Shown here: piece after piece, positions 15,779 through 23,721 of the stretch
How the letters are laid out: each line of letters opens with the position of its first letter
Position numbering within the stretch: position 1 is the stretch's first letter
From: Clostridiales bacterium
Lineage (GTDB): Bacteria > Bacillota > Clostridia > Christensenellales > CAG-138
Assembly: GCA_004558525.1 (NCBI GenBank)
Contig: SFCQ01000004.1
Coordinates: 62,001-126,000, forward strand
Length of the DNA: 64,000 nucleotides
Direction of reading: 5' to 3'
Program-made: the position numbers and the translations under genes
The notes under the pieces: model-generated
Databases searched by the model: none
The model's input: the letters and a program-made list of their open reading frames with translations, nothing else
Told to the model about the DNA's origin: nothing

Positions 15779-16906
15779 CTACTGAGGCCCCAAGGTAACA
15801 TTCCATTTGGCAAGATACCTCGCAAAAAGGATAATATCAGCTCCGTTTATGCTTCCATCTGCGTTAACATCCATGGCATGCAGTTGATTGGAGGAAAAGC
15901 TTAAGTTCCATCTTGCCAAGTAGCGTGACAGCAGGATAATATCCGCACCATTTACTTTTCCGTCCAGATTCACATCGCCGTATAGAATAGTAACAGGAAT
16001 TGATTCTGTTTTTGTTCTGTCGCAGAAGGTGCAGGTGAAGGTTTTTATACCCGTTTGAGTTGCGGTGGGTCGGATGGTGATTACGCCATCATTCCACGTG
16101 TGGGCCGCGACATCCAGCTTTTCGTTGCAGTTCTCGCCGGTGCAGGCGTGCCAATGCTGCGCTTCGTCGTGAAGCCACATATTACCGGCGGTATGGGTAT
16201 GTAAAAGATCATAGTTAGTTGCGCGGGAGATGCCAACATATTTGTAATTTGCTGAATAGTAACTAGAAGCATATTTGATAGTTTTTATGGCAACTTTATA
16301 TGGGTCTTTGGAACTTCCATTACAGTCAAGATATGTTACCCCGCTGTTGTCTGCTGAAATGAAAATTGCCGAATGCGTTCCCTTCCCAGTCTGTGATTTC
16401 CCAAACCGTAAAATATCACCCGGCTTTGCCGCTTTCATTGTCTGAGAATTAAAAGGCGCATTATTATAATTTTTTAACGGTTCAAAAATGACGACATCAC
16501 TGGCTTTTTGAGAGAAAATAAACCACCCAGCGTAATTCGCAAATCCACAACACGTCCAACCTCGAACCAATGCTCGATTGTTGTAATAATGACGAAAGCC
16601 TGAAGATGTAGATGCAGGAACATGCCCCACGGTTTGTTTAAACCACTTAGAAGCAATCACATTCCCCATGTTGCAGTTGCCGCATGCATAAACCTTCTTA
16701 CTCTGACAGTCGCCACCGCATGGTTTACCACTTACAGTGAAGTATTTTCCCCCAATCAGACTGTTGAGCAAATAAATACGCTTGATAACGGTTTCTTCTG
16801 TTACCTTGGACGCCGATTCAGCCTTTGTCACTTTCATGGGTAAAGCCATAATTGAAAGAGCGCATAAAACTGTCAGCATCATGGATATAATACGTTTCGA
16901 CATCAC
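15779..16906 (-). CDS. Secreted papain-fold hydrolase with dockerin domain
   Basis: This is a protein of about 375 residues. A GTG (16906) or the next ATG (16903) may start it; GGAGG spacing favours GTG. After the signal peptide comes a Cys-rich NlpC/P60- or CHAP-like domain: GWTCCGFANYAGWFI holds the likely nucleophile, AAKPGDILRFG the lead-in strand and GTHSAIFIS the likely catalytic His. Next is the same HWHACTGENC/HTWNDGV/CTFCDRT module as in the neighbour. The last 65 residues are a type I dockerin with two calcium loops, GDVNLDGKVNGADII and MDVNADGSINGADII. It probably cleaves peptidoglycan or protein while docked to the cohesin. Confidence 0.82.
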   Translation of the reverse strand: MMSKRIISMMLTVLCALSIMALPMKVTKAESASKVTEETVIKRIYLLNSLIGGKYFTVSGKPCGGDCQSKKVYACGNCNMGNVIASKWFKQTVGHVPASTSSGFRHYYNNRALVRGWTCCGFANYAGWFIFSQKASDVVIFEPLKNYNNAPFNSQTMKAAKPGDILRFGKSQTGKGTHSAIFISADNSGVTYLDCNGSSKDPYKVAIKTIKYASSYYSANYKYVGISRATNYDLLHTHTAGNMWLHDEAQHWHACTGENCNEKLDVAAHTWNDGVITIRPTATQTGIKTFTCTFCDRTKTESIPVTILYGDVNLDGKVNGADIILLSRYLARWNLSFSSNQLHAMDVNADGSINGADIILFARYLAKWNVTLGPQ

Positions 16907-16934
16907 AAGCTTATACCTCCATATTTTTATTTGG

Positions 16935-16978
16935 ATTATAACGAAATATCGTTATATTATCAAGCATAAATATAACGA
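16935..16978 (-). promoter_or_regulatory. Promoter of the dockerin/cohesin pair with an embedded operator
   Basis: Minus-strand TTGATA (16958-16963) and TATAAT (16935-16940) are 17 bp apart. A perfect inverted repeat ATAACGA-AATA-TCGTTAT (16938-16955) covers the -10 and spacer, and a further half site ATAACGA lies at 16972-16978. The XRE-type regulator is transcribed the other way from 17039 and is the obvious candidate to bind here. Confidence 0.7.
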
Positions 16979-17038
16979 CATTTAGCATCTTAGGAAATAG
17001 GCAATGGTCGGTTACAATAAGCTTAAAACTTATGAGAA

Positions 17039-17380
17039 ATGGAGATGAATATTACGGAGTTCTTGGTGATTGCGCGAATCAGGCAATTATGTGCGAAGAA
17101 AGGATGGTCCTATTACAGGCTGGCAAAGGAAAGCGGGATACCCTATTCAACGCTCAATACAATGATGCTGAAAACAAACGCGCCATCCATTACAACTCTG
17201 AGTAAAATATGCAATGGATTAGGGGTTACGCTTGCGCAGTTTTTCGACGAGCAAAGCGAACCGGAAATGTTGACACATGAGCAAAGAGAGTGCTTGAGAA
17301 TTTGGGATTCATTAAATAGAACGGAAAAAAAACAGGCAATAGCTTATATGCAAGGATTGCATGAAAGGATGCAGGATTAA
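17039..17380 (+). CDS. XRE-family transcriptional regulator
   Basis: This 113-residue protein has an N-terminal Cro/cI helix-turn-helix (about 10-65): RIRQLCAKKGWSYYRLAKES, GIPYSTLNTMM, PSITTLSKICNGLGVTLAQFF. The C-terminal 45 residues are helical and charged (HEQRECLRIWDSL, KQAIAYMQGL), as in many small repressors. The upstream Shine-Dalgarno match is weak. It is divergent from the dockerin/cohesin genes and shares their intergenic region, where a palindrome lies in the promoter, so local repression is likely. Confidence 0.9.
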   Translation: MEMNITEFLVIARIRQLCAKKGWSYYRLAKESGIPYSTLNTMMLKTNAPSITTLSKICNGLGVTLAQFFDEQSEPEMLTHEQRECLRIWDSLNRTEKKQAIAYMQGLHERMQD

Positions 17381-17382
17381 AT

Positions 17383-17585
17383 GAATCCGAAAAGAGCAAA
17401 GGCTACGAGGCGTCCGAACTGCTGATTGCTTTGAAAACCAGACATTATACGGAGTCGCTACGTGCCACCTGCACAGCATTCAACGCATTGTACGAAAAGG
17501 TGACGGAACGTTTTCCGGAGATAGAGGTGGTCACGGCAGATGCAGCATACAAGACGCCGTGGATTTGCAAGCGGATATTGGATGC
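17383..17585 (+). pseudogene. Transposase fragment (IS1182-like)
   Basis: A short frame encodes FNALYEKVTERFPEIEVVTADAAYKTP, which resembles the DDE catalytic stretch (VVADAGYKTP) of IS1182-type transposases. Only about 45-65 residues remain. Homology stops near ILDAG, where the sequence passes into a kinase gene fragment in another frame. No terminal inverted repeats were recognised. Confidence 0.5.
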
Positions 17586-18649
17586 TGGGCGCTACCATGT
17601 TCGAAATGCGGACCGGCCGGAAGTTTCGCCCGGGCGTTTCGCCGTCAGGCGGGGCACTGGGGCGGATCATTGCCCGCTGCACCGCCATGTCGCCAAAAGA
17701 CCGATACCAAAGCGCCGGGGCGTTGATTAGCGCCTTAAACCGCCTGCAAACGCGCAAACGGCGCAATATCCTCCTGGCTGCCGCCGCTTTCCTGGCGCTC
17801 CTGTGCGCAGGCGGCGTCCGGTATTATAGAAGGGCTGTGGCTATCACCTGCACCTGCATGCTGGACGTGAGCAATATTGCCGCCAAGCTTGATGGAATTG
17901 ACTTTCATGAAGGGGACCCCCATGTGGAGCTGGAGCTTGCCATAACGCCCCGCTGCACCTGCGTGGCGGATATGAAGCGGGTGCGCATGTATCCTCAATA
18001 CCTTGTTATGGAGGGTGACGCGCCCGCCACTGTACAATTATATTTGGATTATAGCCGCGCCTTCATTCGGGAAAACTGTCCGGCGGAGGAACATGCCCCT
18101 GCGCCTGTGCCGGCGGAATACTTGGAGTGCTTGATCGGCCGCAATGCGGAGGAGGAGGGCATCGCCTCAATTAGTAAGAATGGTGTCCTCACGGCCTATA
18201 AGCCGGGTTCCTTTAATGTTAGCATAAGAGCTTCTTATAATGGCAGCGGCGAGGGCAAAGGCTGTTCGTTTTTTGTATTGAGCGAGGATATGGCAAAGGA
18301 AGGCATACCCCTGATTGAGCAAAGCAATCGGGAAGGCTGCACCTGCCAATTAGATGTGGATAAGATATCCCTGTCCTGTTTGGAAACAACCGATCCTGAT
18401 AACCATAGGCAGATACAAATCACGCTGGATGCTTCTCAAGCCTATTTGCGGCAGGGCTGCACCGCCGCAGAACATAGCGTCTTGGGCGGGCGGCTGATAA
18501 CCTATTTCACCGTGTTGGCAGGCGGGTCGTATATAGACTGTTCGGAATATGGGCTGCTCACCGGCCCCGACGCCGGTATGTATCGCATAATGCTTCTCAC
18601 CAGCTTCAATGGCGCTTACTATGAGATAGTGCGAGATCTGGAGCTATAA
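17580..18649 (+). pseudogene. Ser/Thr protein kinase remnant with membrane helix and Cys-rich ectodomain
   Basis: The frame has no proper start. It opens with the last helices of a PknB-like kinase: MLGATMFEMRTGRKF, then GALGRIIARCTAMSPKDRYQSA, with the conserved Arg of subdomain XI. A basic stop-transfer region and a membrane helix (RRNILLAAAAFLALLCAGGV) lead to about 270 extracellular residues with three units that each start with a CTC motif (CTCMLDV, CTCVADM, CTCQLDV) and an Ig-like stretch. The catalytic domain (ATP loop, HRD, DFG) is missing, replaced by the transposase scrap. It may still be translated from an internal start as a membrane protein. Confidence 0.6.
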
Positions 18650-18880
18650 CAGGCCTCCGCTACATTGAGAGAAAAAAGCTCCTATCTCGGCACCCTGCCG
18701 TATCCTGCGGCCCGACTCCGCAAAAAGCCTTTAAGCGCACTGGCAATCCGCTGCTCGTCTATGATATAATAACTAATAATGCCGAGTGTGATATGACTAT
18801 ACGGTGAGCGGAGGGGGGCATGCCCCCTTCACAAAACGCAAGCATTATAAGCGTATTATCAAAAAGGAGTGCAGCGTAAT

Positions 18881-19339
18881 ATGAAGAATTGCGGAAGGAT
18901 GGTGTTGTTTATCGTAATGCTCGCCTTGCTTTCAGGCATCCTTAATGGGTGCATTTTGAAAAAAGAAATTGTTGACAACCATATTCTGGACGGAGACGGG
19001 ATGATCAATACCAACGCCCTGTTGATGGACGTCCTTGCCGGCGACTGGGCAAGCGCCGACGGGCGATGGAGCGCGGCGATTGAAGGGTATGAATTGGAGC
19101 TTATGTTGGACGGTGAAAGTCTATACGACGGGAGCATGTACTTTTCCTTCCACGGGGATGACACGAACGTAAAAACGGAATTGTTTATATACGCGTTTGA
19201 AAACAAGCTTATTAAAAGCGCTATGGAGGTCGTGGGCACTATAAAGCAGTTCTACACGGAAAACGGCATGCTTTATATGGAAGTAACCTATGCGAACGGC
19301 GACGCCGAGACTGTAGTATTTGAAAAATCAGCTCAATAA
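18881..19339 (+). CDS. Small lipoprotein of unknown function
   Basis: This 152-residue protein starts at the ATG at 18881 after AAGGAG (the in-frame Met four codons earlier lacks a site). The signal ends LLSGILNGC, a good lipobox. The mature part has WASADGRWSAAIEGYELELMLDG and ends VTYANGDAETVVFEKS, a small beta-barrel look similar to bacterial lipocalin-like lipoproteins. No family is recognised. A terminator follows. Confidence 0.65.
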   Translation: MKNCGRMVLFIVMLALLSGILNGCILKKEIVDNHILDGDGMINTNALLMDVLAGDWASADGRWSAAIEGYELELMLDGESLYDGSMYFSFHGDDTNVKTELFIYAFENKLIKSAMEVVGTIKQFYTENGMLYMEVTYANGDAETVVFEKSAQ

Positions 19340-19437
19340 CAGCCCACGGGGGAGCCAAAAGGGCGGCTTGCCTACCACGAGGCCGGGGAAGAAAAGCCCG
19401 CCGAATCCGCTCCCGCCAAATCCCCGGCATGGATATG

Positions 19438-19470
19438 ATGCCCATGAGAGATGCTTTCATGGGCATTTTT
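19438..19470 (+). terminator. Terminator after the small lipoprotein gene
   Basis: ATGCCCATGA (19438-19447) pairs with TCATGGGCAT (19457-19466) across a nine-base loop, followed by TTTT. Confidence 0.8.
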
Positions 19471-19605
19471 GTTCTAAAGGCCCTGCAATAATATGCGGAG
19501 GCATATGATGTATTGCAGCCGCCCGCCGCAGCTTTACTATTGTTTTACAAAATGGTATAATTTGAATGGTAAATATGCAGAAAACCAAAAGGATAAACAA
19601 CACCC

Positions 19606-20562
19606 ATGTTTGAAGCCGCCCTTGATCTTATAAACCGATATAACCGCATAATAATACACAGGCACTCAAAGCCGGACGGGGACGCTATAGGCAGCCAGAT
19701 AGGCCTTAAGCATATAATATTAAACAGCTTTTGCGATAAAGAGGTATTCGTTGTTGGCGATCCTGCCGGAAGGTACGGCTTTGTTGAGGATTCCGTTATG
19801 GACGACATACCGGACGGCGCATATTCGGGCGCATTGGCGATTATACTGGACTGCGGCTCCGCTGCGCTTATAAGCGACCCACGATATAAGCTTGCAGAAA
19901 GCACGCTGAGGCTGGATCACCATATATTTTCGGAAAAAATTGCCGATGAAGAGATAGTTGATCCTGCCTTTGAAAGCTGCTGCTCCCTCGTCACGGCGCT
20001 CGCTATGGAGGCTGGGCTTAGCGTCTCGCAAACGGCCGCTGCGGCGCTTTTCACCGGAATGGTTACCGATTCCGGCCGCTTCAGGTATGATACCACAGGC
20101 GAAGCGACCTTTGAAAGGGCGGCATACCTGCTGAGAAGCGGCATTTCTATAGACAGGATATACGCAAAGCTCTATGAGGAGGACTTTGAAAGGATTAAGC
20201 TGCGCGCCGGGTTTACGCTTAAAATCAGGTTTACCGGCAGCAACGTAGCTTATATTTATACCGATATTGATGAAATGCGGCGGCTCGGCGCGGACGAGTT
20301 TTCCATATCAAGGGGAATGGTCAACGTCATGGCGGACATAAAGGGCGTGAGCGTGTGGGTAAACTTTACGGAGACGGAGGCGGGCGTGCTGTGCGAACTT
20401 AGGTCAAACAGGCTCAACATAAACCCCATAGCCGTAAAATACGGCGGCGGCGGCCACAAAAAGGCGAGCGGGGCGACAGTAAGGGACCGTGAGACGGCCA
20501 TGCTGATGCTAAGCGACCTTGACGAGCTTGTGAAGCAGGCAAACGGCGCAGATGTGAAATAA
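19606..20562 (+). CDS. DHH/DHHA1 phosphoesterase (NrnA-like), copy 1
   Basis: This 318-residue protein is predicted to degrade nano-RNA or pAp, or possibly cyclic dinucleotide products, in the cytoplasm. DHH-domain motifs in order are HRHSKPDGDAIGS, AIILDCGSA, LRLDHHIF and GMVTDSGRFRYD. The DHHA1 domain carries the substrate-binding GGGGHKKASGATV. It is followed after 39 bp by a second gene of the same family, probably co-transcribed. A TATAAT lies 60 bp upstream with a weak -35. Confidence 0.9.
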   Translation: MFEAALDLINRYNRIIIHRHSKPDGDAIGSQIGLKHIILNSFCDKEVFVVGDPAGRYGFVEDSVMDDIPDGAYSGALAIILDCGSAALISDPRYKLAESTLRLDHHIFSEKIADEEIVDPAFESCCSLVTALAMEAGLSVSQTAAAALFTGMVTDSGRFRYDTTGEATFERAAYLLRSGISIDRIYAKLYEEDFERIKLRAGFTLKIRFTGSNVAYIYTDIDEMRRLGADEFSISRGMVNVMADIKGVSVWVNFTETEAGVLCELRSNRLNINPIAVKYGGGGHKKASGATVRDRETAMLMLSDLDELVKQANGADVK

Positions 20563-20601
20563 AGCTCCAATACAAAACAAGCGGGGAATATTGCAGGGAA
20601 T

Positions 20602-21582
20602 ATGAACGAGGATATAAAGCTTAAGATACTGAACAAAATAAAGGAATACAACCGCATAATAATATGCAGGCATATCCGGCCGGACGGCGACGCCGCGGGT
20701 TCAACGCTCGGGCTGAGGCGCATATTGCGGCTTACCTATCCACAAAAAGAGATATATGTTATAAACGACGACTATTCCCGGGATATGGCCTTTTTGGGCG
20801 AAGAGGACGCTCAGCGCGAGGATAGCTTCTATACCGGCGCGCTCATAATAGTTATTGATACGGGAAGCGAGGACAGGGTATCCAACAGCCGTCTCGGCCT
20901 TGCAAAAGAGATGATAGTAATAGACCACCACATAGAGCGCGAGCCGTACGGCGCCATATCGTGGGTGGAGCCGGAGCGTTCCTCCGCATGCGAAATGGTG
21001 GCGGACTTTTACGCTTCCTTCAAGGATGAGCTTTGTATGGATACGGAGGCCGCGACCTGCATTTACGCCGGAATGGTTACCGATTCGGGCCGCTTCAGGT
21101 TCGAATCCGTAACCGGGGAGACGCTCAGGCTCGCGGCGATGCTTCTTGATAAGAACATAAACACGCAAAAGCTTTTCGCCATGCTGTATCTTGATACGCT
21201 GTCCGAGCATAAGTTTCATGCCTATGTGCTGAACAAGCTCAAGCTTACAAAAAACGGGGTAGCGTATATCTATATAAGCCTCGATGCGCAGAGGAGGTTC
21301 GGCCTCACCAGCGAGCAGGCCAGTAACTCGGTAGCCTATCTCAATTCGCTTAAGGGCAGCATAATATGGATAGCCTTTATTGAAAATGAGGACGGCTCCA
21401 TAAGGGTCAGGCTCAGGTCAAGGTTCGTCACCATAAACCAGCTTGCAGAAAGCTACGGCGGCGGCGGCCACGCGCAGGCCAGCGGCGCTACCATATACAG
21501 TCTTGCCGAGATGCGCGGCTTCGTTCGGCGGGCCGACAAGCTCATAGAGCAATACAAAAGCGAAAACGATGATTGGCTGTAA
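20602..21582 (+). CDS. DHH/DHHA1 phosphoesterase (NrnA-like), copy 2
   Basis: This 326-residue paralogue of the preceding gene has CRHIRPDGDAAGS, IIVIDTGSEDR, IVIDHHIEREP, GMVTDSGRFRFE and GGGGHAQASGATI. All metal ligands appear intact in both copies, so neither is obviously dead. The two have diverged throughout, which points to an old duplication with separate substrates. A bidirectional terminator follows. Confidence 0.9.
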   Translation: MNEDIKLKILNKIKEYNRIIICRHIRPDGDAAGSTLGLRRILRLTYPQKEIYVINDDYSRDMAFLGEEDAQREDSFYTGALIIVIDTGSEDRVSNSRLGLAKEMIVIDHHIEREPYGAISWVEPERSSACEMVADFYASFKDELCMDTEAATCIYAGMVTDSGRFRFESVTGETLRLAAMLLDKNINTQKLFAMLYLDTLSEHKFHAYVLNKLKLTKNGVAYIYISLDAQRRFGLTSEQASNSVAYLNSLKGSIIWIAFIENEDGSIRVRLRSRFVTINQLAESYGGGGHAQASGATIYSLAEMRGFVRRADKLIEQYKSENDDWL

Positions 21583-21587
21583 TATAT

Positions 21588-21611
21588 AAGCCCGCGGGAG
21601 ACCGCGGGCTT
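21588..21611. terminator. Bidirectional terminator between convergent genes
   Basis: AAGCCCGCGG and CCGCGGGCTT form a ten-base perfect stem with a GAGA loop, between the stop of the second DHH gene (+) and the stop of the hsp20 gene (-). Confidence 0.8.
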
Positions 21612-21625
21612 TAAGCAGTTTATCG

Positions 21626-22069
21626 TTAGTCTATCGCTATGGAGTTGGAGCTGGGCAGCTTTTTGGCTTCATACTTAGGAAGCTCGATGGTCAGCACGCC
21701 GGCGTCATACTTGCAGCTGACGTCCTCGGGCCTTATATCGCCGACGTAGAAGATCCTCTGGCTGGTGCCGGCATAGCGCTCGCGGCGAATGATACGCTTG
21801 GTATTCCTGTCGCTATCTTCCTTGTCAAGGCTCTTGGCGGCGCTGATGGTAAGATAGCCCTCCTTCAGCTCTACCTTTATCTCGTCCTTTGCGAAGCCGG
21901 GCAGGTCGATGTTCAGCTCATAGCCTTTATCGGTCTCGTGTACATCGGTCTTCATTATGTGGGAGGCGTTTTTGCCGTAAAGCGCCTTGTTCACATCCCA
22001 CATATTGCGCTCAAAAGCGTCGTTAAACAGATCGTCAAACAGGTTCTCTCCGAAAATCATAGGCAACAT
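21626..22069 (-). CDS. Hsp20-family small heat-shock protein
   Basis: This 147-residue protein starts after GGAAG. It has the alpha-crystallin domain (about 38-140): MKTDVHETDKGYELNIDLPG, KDEIKVELKEGYLTISA, and the closing GVLTIELPK. It ends with KLPSSNSIAID, where the usual I-x-I motif is replaced by SIAID. It is an ATP-independent holdase chaperone. The transcript has a leader of about 135 nt with a strong hairpin. Confidence 0.95.
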   Translation of the reverse strand: MLPMIFGENLFDDLFNDAFERNMWDVNKALYGKNASHIMKTDVHETDKGYELNIDLPGFAKDEIKVELKEGYLTISAAKSLDKEDSDRNTKRIIRRERYAGTSQRIFYVGDIRPEDVSCKYDAGVLTIELPKYEAKKLPSSNSIAID

Positions 22070-22099
22070 AATTATTTACTTCCTTTCATCATTGCTTTT

Positions 22100-22243
22100 G
22101 CGTATCTACGTTCTATACTTTTTTCAGCCCTTGCGGGCCATGCTTTGCTTCAAGCCCTTGTGTGGCCGGTACAAAGCCCTCCGGCCTCAGCGGCCCTCTT
22201 TCTTTGTACGGCTTCATTATAGTCCGCTTCTGCCTTAAGTCAA
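22100..22243 (-). promoter_or_regulatory. Promoter and structured leader of hsp20
   Basis: Minus-strand TTGACT (22238-22243) and TATAAT (22216-22221) are 16 bp apart. The transcribed leader contains GTACAAAG (22202-22209) pairing with CTTTGTAC (22169-22176) and an inner GGCC-rich stem, then a run of A before the ribosome binding site. This could be a temperature- or stress-responsive leader. No CIRCE (HrcA) repeat was seen. The gene-free stretch 22070-22432 otherwise holds only the mreB-side hairpins. Confidence 0.5.
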
Positions 22244-22339
22244 CAGGCTTGGGGCAAGCTTCACATTCGTTCATTATTATAGCCAAATGTTTCATTTTTT
22301 ATGTAAATGTTTAAGATTATTAAAGCATTTGCACAAGAA

Positions 22340-22401
22340 GGCGGCCCCAAGGGGCCGCCAAAGCAGATCAAACGCCCCCGTCTGCGTGTTCGGGAGCGTT
22401 T
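22340..22401 (-). terminator. Tandem hairpins downstream of mreB
   Basis: Read on the minus strand, AAACGCTCCCG pairs with CGGGGGCGTTT (22370-22401), then GGCGGCCCC pairs with GGGGCCGCC (22340-22359) followed by TTCTT. The second, with its very stable stem, is the more likely terminator, though the T run is poor. Confidence 0.5.
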
Positions 22402-22432
22402 GTGTTATTGTTTATGCTGTTTGTCGGCTTTA

Positions 22433-23476
22433 TCAGCTTTCAAGATAATACTCGCCTCGCCTGTAATCGTATACGGCTCCTCTTGTAAAGTCGTCTATGC
22501 TTTCAAGCACCTTGCCCGTGCCTATGGCTACGCAGGATATGGGATCCTCCGCTATGTAGCACGGCACCTTTGTATGCTCCGCAATAAACTTGTCCACGCC
22601 GTAAAGCAGCGCGCCGCCGCCTGTAAGGCATATGCCGTTTTCCGCAACGTCGCTGGCAAGCTCGGGCGGGGTACGCTCGAACATGCTCCTCACGCTTTCA
22701 AGTATGGCCTGCAGCGGCTCCTCAAGCGCGTCTATCATCTCGTTGCTGCTTACTACTATCGTCTGCGGAAGTCCGGATATGAGGTTCCTGCCCTTTACGT
22801 CTATAAACAGCTGCTCCTTGCGCGGGTAAGCCGAGCCTATCCTTATCTTCATCTCCTCAGCCGTGCGCTCGCCTATGAGCAGGTTGTGCTTTTTGCGCAT
22901 GTAGCGCACTATGGCCTCGTCAAATTTATCGCCGGCTATCTTTATAGATGTTGAAAGCACCGCGCCGCCAAGCGATATAAGCGCTATATCGCTCGTACCG
23001 CCGCCTATATCAAGCACCATGCTGCCTCGCGGCTCCGCAATGTCTATCCCTGCGCCTATCGCGGCGGCTATAGGCTCCTCTATAAGATATGTATGCCTTG
23101 CTCCGGCTTCCTCGGTAGCGTCTATTACGGAGCGCTTTTCAACCTCCGTAACGCCGGAAGGAACGCACACCACAACGCGCGGCTTAAAGAACACATGCGT
23201 ACCCACCACCTTTTTTAAGAAGTGGTGCAAAAGCCTTTCCGTTATGTCGTAATTTGATATCACGCCGTCCCTAAGCGGCCTTATCGCGGTTATGTTGCCC
23301 GGCGTGCGGCCCAGCATGCGGCGCGCTTCTTCGCCGATGGCCAATATACGTCCGGTTATCTTTTCAACCGCAACTACGCTCGGCTCCCTTAAAACTATGC
23401 CCTTGCCGCGCACATATACCAAAATGCTCGCCGTGCCAAGATCTATACCAACGTCGTTAAACTCAAACAGGCCCAT
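22433..23476 (-). CDS. mreB: Rod shape-determining protein MreB (or paralogue Mbl)
   Basis: This 347-residue actin-like protein starts at the ATG at 23476, ten bases after GGAGGG. Signatures are GIDLGTASILVYV, the phosphate-1 loop; VVCVPSGVTEVEKR; AAIGAGIDIAEPRGSMVLDIGGGTSDIALIS, phosphate 2; and GICLTGGGALLYG, the adenosine motif. It polymerises under the membrane to guide cell-wall elongation. It is monocistronic here, without mreC/mreD, so it could be the Mbl-type paralogue. Confidence 0.95.
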   Translation of the reverse strand: MGLFEFNDVGIDLGTASILVYVRGKGIVLREPSVVAVEKITGRILAIGEEARRMLGRTPGNITAIRPLRDGVISNYDITERLLHHFLKKVVGTHVFFKPRVVVCVPSGVTEVEKRSVIDATEEAGARHTYLIEEPIAAAIGAGIDIAEPRGSMVLDIGGGTSDIALISLGGAVLSTSIKIAGDKFDEAIVRYMRKKHNLLIGERTAEEMKIRIGSAYPRKEQLFIDVKGRNLISGLPQTIVVSSNEMIDALEEPLQAILESVRSMFERTPPELASDVAENGICLTGGGALLYGVDKFIAEHTKVPCYIAEDPISCVAIGTGKVLESIDDFTRGAVYDYRRGEYYLES

Positions 23477-23519
23477 ATAATGAAGTCCCTCCAACAGGAA
23501 TAATAGTTGTATCTTAATA

Positions 23520-23548
23520 ATACTAACATTTTACCACAACGCAGACAA
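23520..23548 (-). promoter_or_regulatory. Candidate promoter of mreB
   Basis: Minus-strand TTGTCT (23543-23548) and TAGTAT (23520-23525) are 17 bp apart, about 40 bp upstream of the start codon. Confidence 0.45.
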
Positions 23549-23640
23549 GCGCGCATTAGCAATTTTTGAACAATTTATAAAAATAGTCGTACAAAACCCT
23601 AAAAAGCGCCCCCGACGGCGCCCGATGCGCCCATATGCAC

Positions 23641-23669
23641 TTGTTAATTGCCGCTGCATAGGCTATAAT
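23641..23669 (+). promoter_or_regulatory. Promoter of the sortase gene
   Basis: TTGTTA (23641-23646) and TATAAT (23664-23669) are 17 bp apart, 53 bp before the sortase start. It is divergent from mreB. Confidence 0.65.
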
Positions 23670-23721
23670 CAGGCTTACCACCGCTTGACAAGGGGACACA
23701 GGATCTTAAGGGGGAAGCTTG

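Noticed and set aside
19340..19437. Gly-rich peptide remnant after the small lipoprotein gene
   Set aside because: One minus-strand frame is Gly/Phe-rich but has no start, no ribosome site and no continuation.
22340..22360. Regulatory operator between mreB and hsp20
   Set aside because: The palindrome GGCGGCCCC/GGGGCCGCC lies at the 3' side of mreB and upstream of the hsp20 promoter region by about 100 bp; a terminator role is simpler.
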